A stretch of 64,000 bases of DNA from Sorex araneus (lineage: Eukaryota > Chordata > Mammalia > Eulipotyphla > Soricidae): NCBI RefSeq assembly GCF_027595985.1, contig NC_073307.1, positions 38,072,234-38,136,233 of the forward strand. Direction: 5' to 3'. The position numbers and the translations under genes were made by a program. Below the pieces are notes generated by a model. That model worked only from the letters and a program-made list of their open reading frames with translations. It was not told the origin of the DNA and made no database searches. Shown one piece after another: positions 22,623 to 35,999 of this stretch; the stretch's first letter is position 1; every line of letters starts with the position of its first letter.

Positions 22623-23685
22623 CCGTCTGTCCCTCTTTCCCTCCCCTTCATTCCATTTGAATAAAGAACAAACTAGAACTTAGTATTGATGCAGTTATTT
22701 CTACCAATAATTTTCATCATTCCTAAGTAATTGGGAGACTTCTTATTTGAAGACTTGTGATATTCCACATGCCAACCATTTCTCTTTTCACATGAACTTT
22801 GATACCAAGTGGTTGACAGAAATGCAAAGCTATAATTATTTTTGTAGAGAGGAAGTCCAACAAACTAGTAAATTTTATCTATTCTGATTTTTTTAGTTTG
22901 TAATCATAAAGTACAGGAACGTGCATTTTATATTCACTGTTACCTTGCTAATTTACAAGGATAACAAATGACAAATGATAAAGCATGGATATCGAAAACA
23001 TATACTTAAATCTCTCATCAAAATAATGAGCATATTTGTTACTTCATTTACCTTTGCATATTTATAAAATGTCTGTGCCACTCATCAGCTTTTTGCCATT
23101 AAAGATTATTTGCATTGCCACAAATTTATATAAAGAAGACCTTGCAGTCTATACCCTATGTGTGTTTTTTTCTATTTTATTTGATATCAGTTTGAGTTTC
23201 TCCCATGCTGCATGTATCATTCATTGATTCTGTGTATTAGTGATTATTAGCTTTTTTGATGTATGTACAATAATTAACTTAAAACTCACTCAAGACATAT
23301 TTGGAGTGTTTCTTGCTTACAACGATTATAATAAGAACACCATTAACACTCATGTGCAATTCTTTGTAGGAGCATACACCTCCATTTGTTTTCAGGTGTA
23401 TATCTAAAAATAGAATCACTAGATTAGATGTCAGGTATAAAGTTGAACAGTTTTTGAAATGATTGTTTTCTAGTACTAGTGTTTGAAAATTTCATTTCTC
23501 CCTTATCCTAAGTATGGTATGCTATCTTAAAAAACTGCACATAACTAAAGGTATAGAATGAAACTTACTGTGGTTTTTATAATATTTTACAGAAGGTTAA
23601 TAATACTGAACACATTTCCATATAGGTGTTTCTGATTAGGGTATCTATTTTGGTAAAAAAATATTCAAGTAGTTTGTGTATAATT
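22623..23685. other. No gene recognised
   Basis: AT-rich, with no recognisable domains. Part of 23,280-23,660 may be an old L1 3' region, but this is not secure. Confidence 0.45.
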
Positions 23686-23688
23686 TTT

Positions 23689-23858
23689 TTTTTGGCTTTT
23701 TGGGTCACACCCGATGATGCTCAGGGCGGACTCCTAGTTCTGCACTCAGGAATCACTCCTGGCAGAGCTCAGGGGACCATATGGGATGCTGAGAATTGAA
23801 CCCAGGTCGGCCACGTGCAAGGCAAATGCCCTACCCACTGTACTATAGCTCCAGCCCC
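23689..23858 (-). mobile_element. Young SINE, type A
   Basis: Typical antisense sequence with T run, 'gggtcacacccgatgatgct' start and 'gtgcaaggcaaatgccctac' head. The TSD is only a short AATTTTT. Confidence 0.9.
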
Positions 23859-23999
23859 AATTTTTGCTTATTTTTTGTATTTTGAAAACTTTAAAAAATA
23901 TACTCAAGACATAAGCATCTTATCAGATATGGATTTTCCTAATCTGAGTTTTTATTTTGTTTTATTAATAGTGTCTTTCAAAGATAAGATGCTCTTTAC

Positions 24000-24530
24000 T
24001 TGTATCACTTGTCATCCCATTGCTCATCAATTTGCTTGAATGGGCACCAGTAATGTCTCCATTCCTCCCTGTTGCGTGCTAGTGTAGCCCAATGTTGTCT
24101 GCTTGCTCCAGGACAACGAAGAGCCTCAAACCATTTATTCAGGGTTTTGACGAAGAAATCTGACCATCTCGTAGGTGGGAGGCCATACATTCTTTTGATG
24201 TCCCGTGAATCCAGTCCGTAATAGCTCTAGTCCAGGGGTCATCTCCAAATCACATTCCGTGTCTGGGCCATCTGGTTTTCGATATCTTGGCAAGTGAGAC
24301 AGCATCCCTGATCCTTGATCATAAGTGGAGGTTGGAACTCCGGATTCCTTCTCTCACTTGAGTGAAATGTGATATTCCAAGCATAGCTCTTTTGATTCCT
24401 CTTTGGGATACCCGAATAGCATTCTCGTCCTGTTTTTGTAGGGCCCAGGTCTCTGAGGCATATGTTAGTGCAGGAAGAATGGTAGTGTCAAAAAGATGTG
24501 CCTGGAGCCGATTCGTCCTCTTAATAACTA
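24000..24530 (-). mobile_element. RTE LINE 3' end, 5'-truncated
   Basis: It matches the 3' part of the RTE at 28,472-31,921 and of the copy at 58,670. The minus-strand frame 24,190-24,005 (61 codons) reads as the RTE C-terminus: 'PPTRWSDFFVKTLN', later 'HWATLARNREEW', then 'WCPFKQIDEQWDDK' and a stop. The stop TGA is formed inside the terminal 'aagtgatacaag' repeat, so there is essentially no 3' UTR. Confidence 0.9.
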
Positions 24531-24861
24531 AGAGGACTAATTAAACAACTAATTTTCAAAATTTCTTCGTCTATTCATTCTTCAAGAGGTGTTTTAATTT
24601 TCCCCAATTTTAAATTAAGGCCTGTAGCTTATTTTAAATTATTTTATATATTATTTTATTTTATTTAAAACAGCCTTTAGGAATTTTTTTCCCCACTTAG
24701 TGACTGAATTATATTACACTAAAATAGACTAAATTAATTTGCAGCATTTTAGAAGTAATTTAATTACCCATGTGTAAGTTTAATCCTGGAATTTATCTTC
24801 TATTTTATTATCTTTCTTGGTACCAATATCACAGTGTTGTTGCTTTAAAACAATATTTTGT

Positions 24862-25020
24862 TTGCTTTTGAGCCATACTTGGTGGTGCTCAGGGCTTGTT
24901 TCTGGCTCTGTGCTCAGGAATGACTCCTAGCAATCCTCAGGGCACCTCGCACATGCAATGCCAAGCATAGAATTAGGGTCAGCTGCATACACAGCAATGC
25001 CTTAACCCCTGTTTTATATT
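24862..25020 (-). mobile_element. Old tRNA-derived SINE
   Basis: Antisense 'ggtggtgctcagggcttg', 'gtgctcaggaatgactcct' and a degraded head. Confidence 0.75.
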
Positions 25021-25149
25021 TCTGACACTTTATAAAGCAAGTTTTAAAATGAAATAGCATAAATCCACTAATTTTGTTCTTTCTCAGAGTTGTTTCTAAA
25101 TTATTTAAACAACTGAGATTTCCAAAGTTTTTGATAGCTGAGTTTTAGG

Positions 25150-25620
25150 CATGTAATGTTGTAGCACCAACCTTACCACCAAAGTCAACTTCTCTCCACC
25201 AATGTCTCCATGTTTTTCCACCACCCCCACGCCCAGACTACCACCTTGATAGGCAGACTCTGAAGTTTGGTGGTTGCAGTTTGAATCTCACATTTTCAGT
25301 GTTTTTGAGTCTGTGGTTTGGGTGTATAGCTATACCACTTCCCAACATTTCCAGTGTACCCAATCTTATGCCTGTTCCCCCAATACTTCCCGTACTCAGT
25401 TTCTTCTTTCACACTTCAACTTCTTTCCATCTCTGTCCTCCTCCCTAAACTCTGGGGTCAAGGTTGATCTAGGCATCCTGCCCCTTGGCTGCATTGCATT
25501 CCTTTGTCTGGTTATTCAATATACTACAGGTAAGTGAGGCCATCTCGTGTTTGTCCTTCTTCTTTCGGCTTATTTCACTCAACGTGATCTCTTCCAGTTC
25601 CATCCAGGATGAAGAAAATT
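25150..25620 (-). mobile_element. Old L1 3' end
   Basis: The block 'gtgaggccatctcgtgtttg', then 'cttatttcactcaacgtgat' and 'cttccagttccatcca', is the classic antisense L1 3' region. The C-rich part upstream fits its 3' UTR. The frame 25,274-25,537 lies in this repeat. Confidence 0.7.
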
Positions 25621-25884
25621 GCAAGGTAGATTCCCGATTCTATTAGAAAGTTTGTTTGGCTTTTGATTTGGATTGATTAGCCATATAAAACTGTTTAGGA
25701 AGAATTCACATCTTTTTCAGGGGTGGGAGAGGACTCTTTGCTTTGTGGTGAGGGGGCCACATATTTAATTGCCCATTTTCAGCTTCTTAAAGGAAATATT
25801 GTCCCCCACCCCACATTTTTTAGCTTTTCTAGAGCTCTGTTTTTCTTCAAACCTTTATTTTATAAATTTGAAGAAAGATTTTGG

Positions 25885-26125
25885 GAGTGTATTAGGGCTA
25901 GTGGGCAAGCACATACCAAACATGTGCAAGGCCCTAAATTTGATTCTGGTTCTGTATCCCCACTTTCATCCCGACATGGCAGAGTGTGGCCTTGGGGGTC
26001 TCCAGCACTGAGTTCAAGCATCATGGCATGGACACTCCTGAGCATACAATGATTAGATCAGGCCCACAGCACACACGAAGCAGACTTGAATAGCACTGAC
26101 CATGGATTACTGCTGGTGTGGCCCC
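25885..26125 (+). mobile_element. Old tRNA-derived SINE
   Basis: Head-like 'attagggctagtgggcaagc', then 'gcaaggccctaaatttgatt' and a body with 'gcactgagttcaagcat'. Strongly diverged. Confidence 0.5.
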
Positions 26126-26223
26126 TCTAAAAACTTCTTGCAGTGTATAGATTTTAGCTTTCACCAAAACATCATAACTTTGAATTATCATCTAAAAACA
26201 ACATTTTTTAAATTTTATTTTTA

Positions 26224-27153
<930 letters not shown>

Positions 27154-27475
27154 TTTATTTTTATAAAGTAGCTCACATTTAATATTTGAACACCAGTACC
27201 ACCAGCATTACATCTTCCTACCACCATATTTTGGATGTTTCCATCCTGAAACCCCAACCCCTACCCTAAAGCAGACCAAAATAACCAAAATTTATTTTGT
27301 ATTGTTTGTATAAATAATATGGAGGTGCTGAACCAGTTGATCATATTCCTCGTCGATGTTAAATAAACTGCTGAAAATGGTCAAAAAAAATTTCCTTAGA
27401 GGAGAGTGTGTGAAGATTGTTGTACTTCACCCAGCGCCATTTATGCAGTTCTATAAGAGTAAAAACAACATCCTT
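27154..27475 (-). mobile_element. Older L1-like 3' UTR segment
   Basis: Matches 7,560-7,864 in order and orientation. The RPL17 retrocopy and the SINE inserted into its T-rich end. Confidence 0.65.
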
Positions 27476-28462
27476 ACACAAAACTAATTCTTATGCTCAA
27501 GTATTAAGTTCTAGTATACCTTCACTTTTAAGGACATTATAGTAATTTTCCATATTTTTATGAACCAATTTTTAATGCAATTTCTACATGTTACCTTAAT
27601 ATTATGAAAAAACTGCATCCCTTTAGAGTAATTTGCTGCCTGTGCTTTGAAATAGATTGTTATTTTAATACAATTTCCTTGATATGAACAATTGAACTTT
27701 ACAAAATCCATTTAAATTGAACAAGATTTTGAAATGATTTCTCCCAAGAAAAGCTGTGTCAGAGAAAAGCATACATTCTACCCTAAAGATTATGTATAAT
27801 TTCTCTCACAGTGTGAATTTTCATTTTCAGTGTCCATCTTGATCAAGATTTAAATTTTTCACTGACTTAAAACTTAAGCATCCAAATAATACATGTTTCT
27901 TCATTATATAGCTAATGTCATCCTGGGCCTGACTGATGACATCTGATGTCCTATTTGTATGGAATTGCTAACATTTTTCTCCTGTTAAGTAGATTTTAAT
28001 GTGAAAATCTCATTTGATGTATATTGTATATATGCTCTAGTGTAAGGAACTTCCATTCACTGTGCCAGAAATACCCATGAGGAAAATCATTTAAAGATAC
28101 AGTTGTATGTAGGTAATGTGTATGAAATAAAGGAAAAGTTATGAGAGTACATAAATGAACAATAGGATGCTTAAATGTATTTGATAAATAAAAGCATATA
28201 AATTGAATTTTAAAAATTTAAATGGCCTAAATGAAACTATATTGGCTTTGGTTAGAGTAAAGTGGGTTTGATTTCCACTTTTTTCACAGGCTGTGTAATA
28301 TTTGAACAGCCCCAATGGCTACTTCAAGTATCAAATCCCACATCTATCATTAAAATACTTGACATCACAAAATTGATTTGATAATTAACTCTAAAAAGGC
28401 AACAGCATTAATATAGGTAATTGTGGCTACTTTATTCAACAGAATTATGATTATATATGTTT
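27476..28462. other. No gene recognised
   Basis: AT-rich sequence. Only short chance frames are present. Confidence 0.55.
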
Positions 28463-28471
28463 ATATAATCC

Positions 28472-31400
28472 CAACTGCCGACATGCTCCAGGCCGCTTTT
28501 CTGGATGCTCGGGCCGAGTCTCACCCATGAGTGAAGTTCCACAGACCAGGTAATACGGAACTTTGTAACCCTGGACTCAAGGCTCAAGGGACCTGAAAAC
28601 AGAGATCCTCTGTCTGCTTCCACCAATCTCCAGTGACCCAAGGGTCACACCCATAAGACCCACCCTTCTGGTGCTAGATAAATTCCTCATTGGCCAACCT
28701 CCACTACCCAACTGTCGCCATGCTCCAGGCCGCTTTCTGGACACATCATAAACACTTCCTACCCATTTTCCATCATTACCACACCACATTTGATGGGGTT
28801 CAAATATGAAGTGAACCATGGGAACGCCTATAATGGTGATTGGAGGCTGTCCTAAAAGCCTCTATCCCTCTCAGAGAGCCTGGCAAGCTACCGAGAGAGT
28901 ATTCCACTCACAGGGCAGAGCCTGGCAAGCTACCCATAGCGTATTCGATATGCCAAAACCAGTAACAACTATGTCCCTCATTCCACTGACCCTGGAAGAG
29001 CCTCCAATATGGCAGCATTAAGAAAGATGAACAAGGAAAGGCTGATAAAATCTCAGGACTGATCTAGGCTGCCAAAATGAAGACTGGCTAAAATGACTGT
29101 TTGCACTTTTAACGCACTAATGCACGCTGGCATCGGAAGTATCCATCAAGGAACTGATGGTGCAACCACGGAAGATCAAGTACGACGTCATTGGATTGAC
29201 CGAGACGAGAAAGCATCGAACACACTACGCTGTTTTCGACACAGGAGTAGAACTGTTCGTTGGAACATGTCATAGTAAAGGCGTCAGTGGTGTCAGTGTT
29301 GTGTCAACACAAACTTAGCCATGAGTATTGATTCATTTGAATGCCTAACAACCCAATCGGACGCTTATGTTTGAATAGACGTGGCTCATTGCCAGCAGTT
29401 TCGATCTTCTTCGTCTATGCACCAACATCCAACTACGATGAAGAAGAAATTGAGAAGTTCTACATGGATCTGGAGAAGTTCTATAAAGAAGACCACACCT
29501 TCTACAAGGTCATTGTCGGTGATTTTAACACCAAGATAGGACCTAAAAGGTCACCTGAAGAACTCCACATCAGGACCCATGACCTAGAATGGAACAAACA
29601 GGGTGAGAGACTGTTTGTGTTCATCATGTTCACCAAGGCCATCCAAGATAACTCGCAGTTCTAGAGGGCCGAATCTAAATGCTGGACATGGGAATCTCCT
29701 GGTGGACAGTTCCACAAAGAAATTGACCACATTATATTCAATCAACAGTTTTGCCTGACTTATGTCGCTGTTGTCCCAAAATTCCAAATGGTATCAGACC
29801 ACCGTTTCCTTCATGTGAAATTCTACTTCATGGAGCAGGGAGAAGGGGCTGCAAAGTTTAAGAAGAGAACTCCCAGAATGACCACCAACTTGGAGCTTTT
29901 CAGCACTACTGAAGCAATATGGGAATATGCTGTCATTGAAAACATTGACAAGGAATACAATCAAATGGTTCAGCACCACCACGATTGTGTGAGGAATGCA
30001 GCGAGAGAAAGTCACAAAAAGTTGCCTGTCTTTGGAAACTCTCACTCTCATTTGCCAACGCGGACTGATGCGAACCTCAGGCAATCACAAGCTAATGTGT
30101 GAGCCTGCAAAACTGTGCAGAGAATTGATAAAGGAAGACCTCAAAGAGAGAAGAGCAACAGTGTTGTTCATTGTGTCAGAAGCTGGGAAAAGTATCCGCA
30201 ACACCTGCCTTTCCTTCGCCAACTATAAGACCAAGATGATTGCCCTCTGACGTCTTGAGGGATCTATCACATTTTCCAGAAGGGCAATGGAAAAGGTTAT
30301 CCACAACTTCTACTCGAGTCTCTGATAGCCACGTCCACCTGGCCACATGCCAAATTCCGCAGGATGGATAGTTCACCCTTCCAAAATCTGACATGCCATT
30401 GTGTCAGTAAAGTGTAGAGCAGCTATTTCAGACAAGGTGAGACCCAAACACCTGAAGAGTCTGCCGCCAATACTCATCAATACACTGGCTCAGCTCTTCA
30501 CACACTACCTGTCCGAATGCAAGGTTCCTTCCCAGTGGAAAACCAGCAGGACCGTCCTGTTGTACAAGTAGGGAGACATCTACGACATTGGCAACTATCA
30601 CCCGATCTGCCCATTGTCCGTCATCTACAAGTTATTCACTTGAGTCTTCCTGAATAGGATTGGCAGAATACTAGATGAAGGACAACCATGCAAGCAAGCC
30701 AGGCTCTAAAAAGGATTCAGTATGACCGACCATATCCAAATGGTAACCAAGCTCATTGAGGTTTTGCGAGAGTTCAAGATACTGCTCTGCCTAACGTTCA
30801 GTGATTTAAAGAAGGCCTTTCATTCTGTTGAGACTGAAGTGGTCATTGAATCCCTAGCTAAACAGGATGATCAAACTCAATACATCAGGATCATCTGTGA
30901 GCTGTATTACATATTCACCACCAGGAGCTCACCATTCTACTAAGCAGCGATCATCGACATAAAGAGAGGGGTTTGGCAGGGCGACACCATTTCACTGAAA
31001 CTCTTCAGTGCCACCCTTGAGAACATCATGCGACAACTGGAATGGGAAGGAATGGGAGTGAAGTCAGAAGGTTGGCAACTATGCTACCTCCGCTTCACTG
31101 ATGACATTGTTCTCATAGCCCCAATTATTAGCCAAGTGGCACAAATGCTGGCCAATGTAGACCATGATTGTGGAAAGGTCAGACTGCAGCTGAATCTCAT
31201 GAAGACAATGTTCATGAGGAACAGACTAGTTTCCTGATGTTCCATTTGCCCTCAACGAAACAAACATCTCCGAATGCAGCAGTTATGTGTACCTAGGTTG
31301 AGAATTCAACATGACAAATGACCTGGCACCTGAACTGTGCAGGAGGAAGAGAGCAGTGTGGAACACCTTCAGGAGTGTTGAAGAAGTGGTTAGGAGAATG

Positions 31401-31921
31401 AAGAACCTCTAGCTCCGGGCATATCTTTTGACTCCACTGTTCTTCCTGCACTAACATACGCCTCAGAGACCTGGTCTCTATGCAAACAGGATGAGAATGC
31501 TATTCCGGTATCCCAAAGAGGAATCAAAAGAGCTATGTTTGGAGTATCATGTTTCACTCAAGTGAGAGAAGGAATCAGGAGTTCCAACCTCATTGACAAT
31601 CAAGAATCAGGGATGCTGTCTCTTTGTCAAGGTGTCGAAAATCAGATGGGCCAGACACGTAATGCGATTTAGAGACGACTGCTGGACTAGAGCTGTTACC
31701 GATTGGATTCCATGGGTTGTCAAAAGGCCACATGGTCACCCACCTATGAGATGGTCAAACTTCTTCGTCAAGCCCCTCAATGAAGGGTTTGAGGCTCTTC
31801 GTGTTCCTGGAGCCAGTAGGCGCCAATTGGCTCCACTGGCATGTTACCAAGATTAGTGGAGTTGTTACTGGTGCCCACTCGAACAAACCGATGAACAACA
31901 GGATAACAAGTGACACAAGTG
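28472..31921 (+). mobile_element. RTE-class LINE, apparently full length (3.45 kb)
   Basis: The element starts at 'caactgccgacatgctcc' and ends at 'gataacaagtgacacaagtg'. The 9-bp direct repeat ATATAATCC lies at 28,463-28,471 and 31,922-31,930. Its size fits the ~3.2-3.5 kb usual for RTE elements. The 5' UTR (28,472-29,092) holds two related units (28,472 and ~28,709, both with 'catgctccaggccgct') and the block 28,857-28,965 from which SINE B bodies derive. A single decayed endonuclease/RT frame follows. The 3' end is a short GTGA(C/T)ACA-type repeat rather than poly(A), as is typical of RTE elements. Confidence 0.9.
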
Positions 31922-31925
31922 ATAT
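29093..31925 (+). pseudogene. RTE endonuclease-reverse transcriptase, decayed
   Basis: In shifting plus-strand frames one reads an AP-like endonuclease followed by a reverse transcriptase, as in RTE elements. The endonuclease shows 'FFVYAPTSNYDEEE', the 'VIVGDFN' motif (29,509-29,529) and 'SDHR' (29,794-29,805). The RT shows 'LTFSDLKKAF' (motif A, 30,791-30,820), 'GVWQGDTIS' (about 30,970) and 'FTDDIVL' (31,094-31,114), where the usual Ala of F/YADD is Thr. The C-terminal part has 'RWARHVMRF' and 'RWSNFFVKPLNEGFEALR'. At least five frameshifts or stops break the frame, so it is dead. It acted as the cis-preferring enzyme for target-primed reverse transcription. The wording of the RT region is close to what I remember of RTE proteins from parasitic nematodes; this is recollection and has not been searched. 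Confidence 0.9.
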
Positions 31926-32059
31926 AATCCTTAATGTTTATTCATATGCATGAAGAATGTATAAAGGTACATGTACATATAAGTTCACACGTATTGATGT
32001 TTCTAGCTATTGATTTTCAGAGCAAAATAAAGGGTGACAAGTATAGTTCTGGTCTCCTG

Positions 32060-32255
32060 AGAGATGGCTCATGAAGCTAAAGCTCGTGCTTTGCATGGGG
32101 AACCTCAAGTTTGATGTCCAGTACTCCTGAGCTCTACTAGGGATTATGCTAGGAATAGATGTCCTGCATGGACTCCTGAGCTCTATTGTGGATTGTGCTA
32201 GGAGCAGCTGCCATGCATCACTGGGGACGTCACCAACTCCAGCCAAAATAAATAT
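32060..32255 (+). mobile_element. Old tRNA-derived SINE with internal duplication
   Basis: 'tcctgagagatggctcatg' head. The block 'actcctgagctctattgtgg' type sequence occurs twice (~32,125 and ~32,180). Confidence 0.55.
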
Positions 32256-32401
32256 AGAGACTTTGGAGCTTTTTGGCAAGATATGACCAGGAGGAAGGAA
32301 GCCACATTTCTTCAGATGATCTTAGTAAAGAAAGTAAATTTGAGATTAATACTGATCAGAATTATAACACTTTTCTTTCATACAATTTCATTTAAAATGC
32401 A

Positions 32402-32515
32402 AGTAGAGGGCCAGAGATATGGCTCAAGAAAAGACAAGTGCCTTGCATGTGTGAGTCTCTGGGTCAATCCCTGATACCACATAGCTCAAGAGCACTGCAG
32501 GTATCGTTTGCATTA
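32402..32515 (+). mobile_element. Old tRNA-derived SINE
   Basis: 'agagggccagagatatggct' head and 'gggtcaatccctgatacc' B-box region, followed by a purine-rich tail. Confidence 0.7.
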
Positions 32516-32529
32516 AACAGGGAAGGGAA

Positions 32530-33640
32530 GAGGAAAGAAAGGGGGGGGAATTAGATTGAAGAATATTTTTAATCATGTTTATTGCCACTAAAATTGAAAT
32601 TGGAATAATAATGTGAAATACAGAAACTGAGTATAATAGGTGGAGAATATTTATGTACATACTTAATAATTACCTTGTTAAGATCAGAGGATCTTATACA
32701 AAGGGTGTAAAATTTTTCATTTGTACTAGTAGAAAAGTATCAAAGACTTATATTAACATCCTTAATATAGTTAATCTAAGTTATGAAGAAATATCTCTGT
32801 CAGTAATGTGAAAGATGAATTTAAAAATGGCAAAAGGCAGGGGAATCATGAATATCATTCCAAGTGCTAAGAAATTGCTTTTTATATCAGAAGGGTCAAA
32901 CTGCTTCTGGAGAGAAACAATTTTTGACTAAAATGCTATTGCTCTCCCTGCCCCTTCCCCTGCATGTAAGAACTTCAGAAACCCAGATGATTGCTCCCTT
33001 AATAAATGCCCAAATAGCAGAGCTGGTGAAGATATGCCCAATAGGCAAGTGTTACAGAGCACACACATTATCGGTGAGCCTTTGGCTGACATTCCATTTC
33101 TACTTCATTTGATTATGTGAGCAATGTCAGGTAATTGCTTCCGTTTAATAGAAAAGTGCAAATAACATTGTCTTCACAGTTATTCTCTCTGGCTCTAAAG
33201 AGACTTTAACTCTTCTATGATACATTGTCTGTTAATGGTGTAGGACACTATTTGAGGAAGTTTGAGTATATTGATTTAGTTTTCAACTTTTTCTGTTTCA
33301 CCGCTTAGGTAGACCGAAAGTTTGCCTCGAGCTATATGGTAAATGATATCTGCCCCCACTATATAATTCTATTTTGTGATGGAACAGTGAACCTAAATTA
33401 CATAAAAATGAAAGATATTTAGCATTTTTAATTTCAGTTAACATCAGTAGATCTAATCTTAATAGATATAATCTTAAATATCTAATATACTAAATCTAAT
33501 ATACTGGAAGATTTTTATTTTATAGTATAGCTTGAACATGGTATGCAAGCCATTTTTATTTGGCTTAAATGTTCAACTTTACAGTGAAATACACCTGACC
33601 ATTAACATCCACATGATTCAAAAATCATTCCTTGAAACAT
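32530..33640. other. No gene recognised
   Basis: AT-rich. The 82-codon frame at 32,864-33,112 has no recognisable domain and no supporting signals. Confidence 0.55.
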
Positions 33641-33644
33641 TGTG

Positions 33645-33880
33645 CCTGGGTCAGCAGCTCAACGAGATGGAGGGGTGCAGGAGGCCTGAGTTCAATCCCT
33701 GATACTTCGTAGCCCCCCCCCCCCCAAGTGCTGCTGGGCATGGCCTTGGAGTGCCCCAGAGCACTGTTCCTGAGAAACACATATTTGGGCCTGGGAATTA
33801 CTCTCAGGATTGCACCATTGGTCAGAGAAACTTGGATTGGTCACCACCAGCCCTTCTGAGCACTGCTTGTAGCATTTGGG
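33645..33880 (+). mobile_element. Old tRNA-derived SINE(s) with a C run
   Basis: 'gggtcagcagctcaacgaga' head, 'gagttcaatccctgatac' B-box region, and a run of ~15 C at 33,711-33,725 in the body. Confidence 0.6.
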
Positions 33881-34329
33881 AATTTTGTGTCTTCATGACG
33901 AATTGATTATGTTACTTCCTTTGAAAAATCTCCTTTAACTTTCTCTTTAAAATTTTCCTTAATCATTCCATAACCTCCTTTGAAAACCTCCGATAATGTT
34001 CCTTGTTTTGCAGTGTGCTTTGATATTAATATCACCCTGCCAATTTTGTGTAAATCGTGCACTTCATATCTTTTGTAATCATTTGCTTCTGACCTATCTC
34101 TACTGTCATACTTAAGATGATTCCATATAGATAGATTGTTTGAGTTGGATTTGTTTTTTCAGTCTGACCACATCAGTGGGGCTCATTTAATACAATTAAC
34201 AAACAACATTAATTAGTAGTAAAAAACAAAGTTTATACTTTGTTCACAGTCTGGTATTTTTTCCTTTAGTGCCATTTTTCTGCTCCAGGTTCCCATTCAG
34301 AGGACCCATGTTACATTTACCAACTTTTT

Positions 34330-34525
34330 TTGAAGCAAGGGAGGTTGGGGAAAGTCACAGGCAGTCATGCTGAGAGCTTACTCTTGGCTCTACATTCAGG
34401 GATTTCTCTAGGTTTGGGGGTCTACATGTAATGCCAGGGAGTTGGAGGGTAGGGGGTGCTTAAAGCTGGGTAGGTTCATCCAAGGCAAACACCTTACCTG
34501 CTGTACTCACTTTCCAGGGCCTTTC
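34330..34525 (-). mobile_element. Old tRNA-derived SINE
   Basis: Antisense 'cttggctctacattcaggga' pattern and a degraded head near 34,500. Confidence 0.55.
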
Positions 34526-34589
34526 CTCTTAACTGTGAGAATTGCTTCAACTCTATTTTTTTTTAAATCCTTGATTTTGTTGCTGCTGT

Positions 34590-34742
34590 TTTGTTTCATT
34601 TGAGGCTACACTTTGCTATGCTTCAGGGTTACTCTGGTCACTGTACTCAGGGATCACTCCTAGGCTCAGGGACCATATGTGGTGCTAAGAATGGTCGACC
34701 GTATGCAAGGTGAACATCTTGCATACTGCACTGTCTCTTCAG
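34590..34742 (-). mobile_element. Old tRNA-derived SINE
   Basis: Antisense 'actcagggatcactcctagg' followed by 'gaccatatgtggtgct' and a degraded head. Confidence 0.7.
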
Positions 34743-35990
34743 AAACTATCCTTAATGATTTTAAGGAACAGTGATCCATGTAAATATATTAGATGCCTCT
34801 TGATTTCAAATTTCTCTAATGATTATACTTAGATTTATATTTTTGCAGTGGAAAACTCTAGATATTAAAAAAATCTTTGATTTTATATATATACACACAT
34901 ATATATGCTACATATTATAAGTATGATATATAAATGTTGATATTGAGTATCTATTTGTCTTTTTACATAAACAATTAAACAGATACATATACTTACATAT
35001 ATATCTTGAAATTTTGTAGCACTTCAAATGTGCTCTCAACTATTGGCATTGGAAAGAAATTCACAGTCATACTGGCCCAGAAACATTAAATGCTTTTTTT
35101 TTCATTTGTACAGAGGTAATACACTGTGTTAAATATAAAAATTTTCTCTCATGGATTTATTACTGAAACAGAAATTCCTTTGAAAAACAGAAATAAAAGA
35201 AAATATCTGAATGATGTACTCTTTGCCATATTTTACCACTCTAAATTAGCCCCATCCTTTCTATACTGTGCTCTAGAAGGAAGTGTTTAGAATTCTTTAG
35301 AATGCAGCCCATTTTTTAAGAGCAAATTGTCACTTTGTGTCAGTATAGACTCAATAGCTTTTGTACTGGCTGTAATGCAATCATATTTATTCACAAACTT
35401 TTTCAGCATAGGCCACTGGGAGCTCTTTCTGTTATATCCTTTGTCCTTTAACAAATGTCATGGTGAATGCAGTGTGTGCTGAACATTTCCTGTCTTACTG
35501 GCACTATAAAACGTCCCCAGTTCATCTATTATATTCCCCACCTAAGTCTTAAGTTAGACTTTTCTCCAGAGAGAGATATTTGAAAGAATGATTTTTGAAA
35601 ACAGTGTGCTGGAATAGGTGAGCTCATTCTAATTGAGTGCCCATCAGTATTTGAGCCCTTTGATCTGACAGATCAATGGAATGAGTGTTTATACTTACCC
35701 ATGCTTATACTCATATATCTATGAATTTTTATTTTGATGATAAAATGTGCTGAATTAAATTTTTAAAAATTCCTTATGATTCTCCTAACTTGAGTCCATC
35801 ATCATCATCATCTAGGTCATGTGATCCCCCTCTTTCGGCTTATGTATAAAATTTCACTCAAAGAATGGGCAACTTGGCTTCTACCTTTTGCGGTCAATTA
35901 ATTTGGTCATGATCATCATTCATATTATCAGTTTCAGAATCATCAAAATGTAGTCTTCTCTGTAAGGATATTATACATTATTTCACATAA
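34743..35990. other. No gene recognised
   Basis: AT-rich, with a TA/CA-rich patch near 34,885-34,930. Antisense 35,790-35,990 reads briefly as an Asp/Asn-rich peptide, but there is no start, length or other support. Confidence 0.5.
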
Positions 35991-35999
35991 AGTTCCGTT

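Noticed and set aside
22217-22660. 147-codon plus frame and 97-codon minus frame with repetitive residues
   Set aside because: Both are translations of the TTCC/CCCT microsatellite.
29341-29664. Frame that annotation pipelines may call a craniofacial development protein 2-like gene
   Set aside because: It is the endonuclease domain of the RTE LINE, flanked by its RT and by a TSD.
35790-35990. Antisense Asp/Asn-rich peptide
   Set aside because: A short frame with a nearby TCATCA run; no start codon context, length or second exon.
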